A stretch of 64,000 nt of DNA, from assembly GCA_001513895.1 (NCBI GenBank), contig LLKO01000042.1, positions 62,001 through 126,000 of the forward strand, written 5' to 3'. The notes under the pieces were generated by a model. The model saw only the letters and a list, made by a program, of their open reading frames with translations, did no database searches and was not told the origin of the DNA. A program made the position numbers and the translations under genes. Source of the DNA: Graphilbum fragrans (lineage: Eukaryota; Ascomycota; Sordariomycetes; Ophiostomatales; Ophiostomataceae). This document shows positions 58,210-64,000 of this stretch, piece after piece; position 1 is the stretch's first letter; every line of letters starts with the position of its first letter.

Positions 58210-60480
58210 ATGCAGCAGCGGCGTGATGAGATTCTGGCGAAGAAGGCGAAGCTCGCGGAGCTGAAGCGGCAGCGCGAGCTGCGGACACAGGCGTCTGCAC
58301 AGCGGCAGAGCATCGGGCCGGATGTGGGTTGTCCTCGTTTTGCTTTTTTTTTTCTGCTTTGCTGTTGTATCTGTTATATGTTTTGTATTGTCCTCGTCCG
58401 GATCCTCTAACATCACCAGCTTGTATCACCGATTCCTGGCCGGGCTGACAACCGCCGCGAGATCGAGTCGCTGATCAACAGCCTGGTGGGCGAAAGCCGG
58501 CCTGGATCGACGACCACCGGTGGAGCAGCGTCGCCAGCCGCCAAGGGCAGCCGGCCGAACAGCGTGCTGAGCGCCGGCGAGCTCAGCAACGAAACATCCG
58601 AATATGCAGTGGGAGCCGGAGGAGCAGCCAACCAGCACAGCAGCGGGCCGCCACAGGTGCTGACGACGGTCTCGCTGACCACTATCTACGAGTGTCCGCC
58701 GTCGCCGGTGAAAGAGGTGTTTTCCTACAGCAAGGGCGTGCAGACAACGGACGACCTACTGCCGCCGCCGCCATCAGCCGCCTATGCCGCGCAGCGGGCG
58801 CTCTACGACTCGGACAACGACGACCTGGGACCGGTGACGCCGAGCAAGCGGCCGAGCCGGCGCGAGCGGGACCGCGAGGAGGAGCTGCGCAAGAACATCC
58901 GGCGGGAGGTGGAGGACGAGCTAGAAGCCGCTCGGGCCCAGCTGGCGGGCGGCTCTGCAGACACGCTTCTCGGCGGACAGACGCGGACGGCGCTGGCCGC
59001 GACGACGGCTAACTACCCGGCACGGGTGCTGACGGGCGAGGAGCTGCAGGCGGTGACGTCGTCGACGGAGTTTGTGGATTTCCTGGAAAAGTCGACCAAG
59101 GTGATCGAGAAGGCGCTGGACCTCGAGTACGACATCCTGACGGACTACACGCTGCAGGCCTACAACCACGAGGACGACGAGGAGGAGGGCAGCAACGTGG
59201 GCGGCCGGGGGCGGCGCAAGGTCAAGGAGGTGCGGCAGTTCTACGACGAGCGGTGGTCGCGCAAGCGCATGATCACGTCGATCGACTTCTCGCCCAAGTT
59301 TGCGGAGCTGGTGCTGGCGTCGTACACCAAAAACCCGGCGGCGCCGCACGAGCCGGACGGCGTGGTGCAGGTCTGGAGCATGAACCTACACGACCGGCCC
59401 GAGTTTGTGTTCCACGCGCAGTCGGACGTGCTGACGGCGCGCTTCTCGCCCTTCCACCCCAACCTCATCTTCGGCGGCGCCTACAGCGGCCAGGTGCTCG
59501 TGTGGGACACGCGGATGCGCTCGGCGCCGGTGCAGAAAACGCCGCTGACCGGCTCCGGCCACACGCACCCCGTCTACGCCCTCGACATTGTCGGCACGCA
59601 GAACGCCAACAACATCATCAGCAGCAGCACCGACGGCGTCGTCTGCGGCTGGGCCGAGAACATGCTGGCGCAGCCGCAGGAGTTCCTGTCGCTGACCGTG
59701 CCGCCGCCCTGCAAGGTCGACGATTTGGCCCCCACGTCGCTCGCGTTCCCCGACGCCGATCCCACCTTTTTCCTCGTCGGCTCCGAGGACGGCACCATCT
59801 ACCCCTGCCACCGCTACGACCGCGCCGGTGCCAAGGCCGGCGTCGACGCCCGCGTCAGCTACCGCGGCCACGCCGCCCCCGTCATGTCCGTCGACTTCCA
59901 CCCGGCCCGCGGCCCCGTCGATCTCGGCGACCTCGTGCTCTCCGCGAGCCTCGACTGGTCCGTCAAGCTGTGGAAGGTCCGGGCCCCCGCCGCCACCAGC
60001 ACGCTGCCCCTGGCCACCCCGAGCGTCACCGGCGTCTCCGGCACGCACGGCGGCTACGGCGCCCACGCCCATGCGACCAACGCCCACGCCCAAGCCGGCC
60101 GCATGCAGCCGCTCATGGAGTTCGTGCGCGAGGACGTCGTGTACGACGCCGCCTGGTCGCCCGTCAAGCCCGGCGTCTTCAGCCTGGTCGACGGCGCCGG
60201 CTGGCTCGAACTGTGGGACATCACCGTCGAGACCGAAGAGCCCGTGGCGCGCATCAGCCCCAGCCAGCGCAAGGACGGCCGCACCATGCTGGCCAACAGC
60301 CTCAACAAGGTAGCCTGGGACAAGAGCGACGGCAAGCGCCTCGCCACCGGCGGCATTGCCGGCGCGCTGACCGTGTTTGAGGTCGGGCCCGACCTGGGCG
60401 GCCGCGAGAACCTGCGCAGCGAAGAGTGGACCAACGTGAAGAAGCTGGTGAACCGGCTGGAAGCTGGCGTGAGTGTGTAG
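58210..60480 (+). CDS. Cytoplasmic dynein 1 intermediate chain
   Basis: Two exons, 58210-58323 and 58420-60480; 724 residues. The start MQQRRDEILAKKAKLAELKR is the charged N-terminal helix that binds dynactin p150 and NudE in this family. Exon 2 begins LVSPIPGRADNRREIESLIN. A disordered linker contains VLTTVSLTTIYECPPSP and SYSKGVQTT, the latter close to the light-chain-binding YSKxTQT motif. WD40 repeats fill about residues 280-700, for example ITSIDFSPKFAELVLASYTK, VLTARFSPFHPNLIFGGAYS, HPVYALDIVGTQNANNIISS and VLSASLDWSVKLW. The protein scaffolds the dynein tail and carries the light chains for minus-end transport and nuclear migration in hyphae. The gene is extremely GC-rich at third positions, giving 375-388 codon shadow frames on both strands. 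Confidence 0.96.
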
Positions 60481-61714
60481 TGTGGGGGAGACCGGCGAGG
60501 CCAGGAAGCCATCGAGTCCGTTCAGCGGTGGCGGGACGGGTTCCGCGTACATAGGCCGGTGCGTGTGCTACGGAATAGCACATGTCCCACTGGCGAGATA
60601 ATCGTGTTCTTAGCTAGCGTTCTTCTTCATTGACATTCCGTCAAGCTGGACATGGTTCCCAGCTGACGATGCTTATTCTATTCGCAAGTTACGGCTTCCA
60701 TTGAAACCACTAGAACTCCGTAATTGGTTGAGAGCTTATGGTTACTTACGTAGTCATAGTCCAATGCGGCGCACAGTAACTAAAGTACAAGAGTTTAATA
60801 ATAAGAATATAATGCATTAATTGATACTTGTTGGACTTTTCCGGCCACGAATAATCCAAGGCGGGGTGATCTTTTTGTGCCCATGCTCTCTGCGTATCTC
60901 GGGGTATCTTTGGCCTTCATCCTGGTCCACTGGCAAATCCTAATCTGGCCTTGCGCTATCCTCCTGAAGCTTCCTAGCTTGTGCCCTACCCAATTCCTGC
61001 ATTCCCCACGACGACCAAACCCAGCTAATATCTTGTCGTCACCACACCGAAAATGAAAACAGCATATGCCATCAGATATCCTTTGGGAACTACATAGCTG
61101 CGAAAAGCAGATAGACGTGTGACAGGTCGCACTTTCTATTTTGGGGCATCTACTCGTAGCACAATCCAAGCGGAACTATGGGAAAATTGTGATTGGCTAA
61201 GAGCGGGTTTTCTTCATACGGACGCATTTATAGAGTACCGCGCCCAAGGGGCTCCCTCCAATCCATCTCAAGTCGCTGGTGGGCAAGCGAATAGAGGTGC
61301 AGAACATGACAGCAACATTTCAACTCGGCAAGAAAACGCATTGTTAACTCGAGCTACTATATGTACTGAGAATGAAGTGGATCCACCCAGTGAACCAACC
61401 TGCCATGATGACACTTCTACTCCGTACGTCGTATGTACTATGTATACATATGGAGCACTCCAGCCAATCAGCGAGCGGCCCACCAAGCCACCTGGCCCCA
61501 AGCGCAACGTACGCACTACGACGAAGCTCCAGCTGTCCTCTCCAAACCTCATCCCCGAAAAGCAACTGCCAATGCAGCCGGGGCCGACATCGACGGCGTG
61601 AACTCCCGCCATTTGGTTTTTTCCATCTTTCTTGTTTATTCTCATTCATTCATTTCTTGAATTCTTCTTTCCTTCATTCTACTCCTCTTCTCCCTGCCAT
61701 TGGCTCTCGCCGCC
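60481..61714. other. Spacer before STT3
   Basis: Dynein 3' UTR and STT3 promoter. TACTCGTA is at 61151 and TACTCCGTA at 61419-61427. T- and C-rich sequence at 61615-61700 precedes the STT3 start. A 124-codon minus-strand frame at 60795-61169 has no motif. No gene is seen. Confidence 0.55.
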
Positions 61715-63978
61715 ATGGCGTCCATGGCCGAACCCATCGCCTATCTGACGGATGGCGCCAAGACAAAGAACTTGCGATCGGTGATGCGTGTGGCCATCCT
61801 GGGCCTCATTGCTGCCGCCGCCGTGTCGAGCCGGCTGTTCTCCGTGATCCGTGAGTGGTCTGTGGTGTTATCTCGTTTGATAGGGACTATGGCTAACTAG
61901 ACAGGTTTCGAGAGCATCATCCACGAATGTGCGTATATTTTGCGATCACGAAGCCTCACTTCGGTCCCATCCTCCATCCTCCCGCTCTCCCAATCTCCCT
62001 CTCTCCCTCTCATTGTCCCTCCCACCCACTAACAATACAGTCGACCCCTGGTTCAACTTCCGCGCCACTAAATATCTCATCGCCAACGGCTTCTACAGCT
62101 TCTGGGACTGGTTTGACGACCGCACCTGGCACCCTCTCGGCCGTGTCACCGGTGGCACTCTCTACCCCGGCCTCATGGTCACCAGCGGCGTCATCTACCA
62201 CGCCCTGCGCGCTCTCACCATCCCCGTCGACATCCGCAATGTCTGCGTCCTGCTGGCCCCCGCTTTTTCCGGCCTCACTGCCTATTCCGCCTACCTCCTG
62301 ACCAACGAGCTGACCACGTCGCCGTCCGCCGGTCTGCTGGCCGCCATCTTCATGGGCATCTCGCCCGGCTACATCTCGCGTTCCGTCGCCGGTAGTTACG
62401 ACAACGAGGCCATTGCCATCTTCCTGCTTGTCTTCACCTTTTTCCTCTGGATCAAGGCCCTCAAGCTTGGCTCCATGCTCTGGGGCGCTCTCTGCGCTCT
62501 CTTTTACGGTTACATGGTCGCTTCCTGGGGCGGCTATGCCTTCATCACCTGCCTGCTACCCCTGCACTCCTTTGTGCTCATCTGCATGGGCCGCTACAGC
62601 ACCCGTCTCTACGTGGCCTACACGACTTGGTATGCCCTCGGCACGTTGGCCAGCATGCAGATTCCGTTTGTGGGCTTTTTGCCTGTGCGCACCAGCGAGC
62701 ACATGCCGGCACTAGGTAGGTTCTTGCATCGCGGTCCTGATTTTGCGACTCCTTTCGTCTCTCGTTCTCTCGTTCTCTCCTTTTTTCAGCTGCTTCCTCG
62801 GCATTTGCTAACCGCCCAGGCATCTTTGGCTTCCTCCAGCTCCTAGCTGCTCTCGACTACGTCCGCTCGGCAGTGCCTAGCCGTCAGTTCCAGACTTTCC
62901 TGCTGCTGTCTGCCGCCTCCATCTTCAGCGTCGGTCTCCTCGGCCTCGTCATCGTCACCACCGCCGGCTACATCGCCCCCTGGAGCGGCCGCTTCTACTC
63001 GCTCTGGGACACCGGCTATGCCAAGATCCACATCCCCATTATTGCCTCCGTTTCCGAGCATCAGCCGACTGCCTGGCCTGCCTTCTTCTTCGACCTCAAC
63101 TTCCTGATCTGGCTATTCCCGGCTGGTGTCTACCTGTGCTTCCAGAACCTGGCCGACGAGCACGTCTTTGTCGTTGTCTACGCCCTATTCGGCAGCTACT
63201 TTGCCGGCGTCATGGTGCGTCTGATGCTGACGCTGACCCCCGTCGTCTGTGTCGCGGCTGCTCTGGCCGTGTCGACACTGCTGGACTCGTACCTCGATCT
63301 GCGCCGTCCGGATGCCGAAGCAGCGGCCGCGGCTGAAGAGGCCGCCGAGAAGAAGGCCGCCAACAAGGGCACCAGCAGCGGCGGCCTCAAGTCGACCAGC
63401 AAGCCGCTTGTCGGTGTCTACTCGGTCTTCACCAAGACCCTAGTGACCGGCGTCATGACCATCTACCTCGTGCTCTTTGTCACCCACTGCACCTGGGTCA
63501 CCTCCAACGCCTACTCGTCGCCGTCCGTCGTGCTGGCCAGCCGCATGCCCGACGGCAGCCAGCACATCATCGACGACTACCGCGAGGCGTACCAGTGGCT
63601 GCGCCAGAACACGCGCGAGGACGCCAAGATCATGTCCTGGTGGGACTACGGCTACCAGATCGGCGGCATGGCCGACCGCCCCACGCTCGTCGACAACAAC
63701 ACCTGGAACAACACCCACATTGCCACCGTCGGCAAGGCCATGAGCTCGCGCGAGGAGGTTAGCTACCCGATTATGCGCCAGCACGAGGTCGACTACGTGC
63801 TGGTCGTCTTTGGCGGTCTGCTCGGCTACTCGGGCGACGACATCAACAAATTTTTGTGGATGGTGCGCATTGCCGAGGGCATCTGGCCTGACGAGGTGAA
63901 GGAGCGAGAATTCTTCACCCAGCGTGGCGAGTACCGCGTCGACGAAGAGGCCACCGACACCATGAAGAACAGTTTGAT
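61715..63978 (+). CDS. STT3: Oligosaccharyltransferase catalytic subunit STT3 (3' end outside window)
   Basis: Exons 61715-61850, 61905-61928 (24 nt), 62041-62715 and 62820-63978 are visible, coding about 664 residues; fungal STT3 is about 720-750 long. The last visible exon ends at a GTGAGT donor, and the rest lies beyond base 64000. STT3 transfers the dolichol-linked glycan to Asn in the ER lumen. Catalytic-site landmarks are seen: ESIIHEFDPWFNFRATKYL, SVAGSYDNEAIAIF, SVSEHQPTAW, the WWDYG signature in MSWWDYGYQIGGMADRP, NNTWNNTHIATVG and DINKFLWMVRIAEG. Many hydrophobic spans fit the 13-TM topology. ATG 61715 has a GCCGCCATGG context; a second ATG lies at 61724. Exon 4 has two possible in-frame acceptors, 62790 and 62820; the latter joins HMPAL to GIFGFLQ as in relatives. 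Confidence 0.97.
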
Positions 63979-64000
63979 GTGAGTAGGGGAGGGAGAGGCA

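Noticed and set aside
59253..60552. 375-codon + and 388-codon - frames over the dynein intermediate chain
   Set aside because: Both overlap the clear WD40 coding frame and have biased Arg/Pro or Val/Gly composition typical of shadows.

Overview
The window is nuclear DNA of a filamentous ascomycete, most likely a Sordariomycete. Genes are split by short introns (about 54-230 nt) with GTRNGT donors and CTAAC/CTGAC-like branch sites close to the acceptor. Coding DNA has very high GC at third positions, which creates long antisense shadow ORFs. Spacers are long and pyrimidine-rich. The proteins are typical fungal housekeeping proteins. An ophiostomatoid or related lineage is a guess from composition only. 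I see no transposon, rRNA or tRNA gene, CRISPR array or secondary-metabolite cluster. One 41-N assembly gap sits inside a poly-G tract at 23603-23643.

Layout. 1-625: 3' end of an unrecognised + strand gene, then a spacer of about 6.2 kb. 6867-8061 (+): glycine-rich RRM protein. 9267-10416 (-): ChaC-type gamma-glutamylcyclotransferase with a 5-nt microexon. 12099-13461 (+): penta-EF-hand protein (Pef1/ALG-2). A 6.4 kb spacer follows, whose last 2.6 kb is a pyrimidine-rich leader. 19892-21635 (+): two-zinc-module probable regulator with an overlapping upstream ORF. 22912-23571 (-): TVP23. 24240-25324 (+): mitochondrial CitE/CLYBL-like lyase. 25532-26890 (-): secretory single-pass membrane glycoprotein. 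28309-32643 (-): DUF726 alpha/beta-hydrolase-like membrane protein. A 6.5 kb spacer follows that is rich in TACGAGTA-type words. 39178-43836 (+): CAF120/SKG3-like PH protein. 44726-46225 (-): APH-fold phosphotransferase. 47099-51465 (-): RAD53/CHK2 kinase with two FHA regions. 53017-54156 (-): UTP23. 54501-55829 (-): PTC7-like PP2C phosphatase. 56918-57545 (-): ATP synthase subunit e. 58210-60480 (+): dynein intermediate chain. 61715 to the right edge (+): STT3, cut off after exon 4.

The genes do not form one pathway. They are ordinary dispersed housekeeping loci: secretion and glycosylation (TVP23, STT3), mitochondria (lyase, PTC7-like, ATP synthase e), RNA biology (RRM protein, UTP23, CAF120), signalling and DNA damage (RAD53, Pef1, dynein). 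No undescribed multi-gene system is evident. The unexplained signals are at the small scale: a 5-nt obligatory microexon, several other tiny exons, purine-only introns, an overlapping uORF, competing in-frame acceptors in STT3, and short TAC-CG-GTA words concentrated in non-coding DNA, especially 33.1-36.6 kb. All exon joins were worked out by hand from reading frame and family motifs, with no transcript data.
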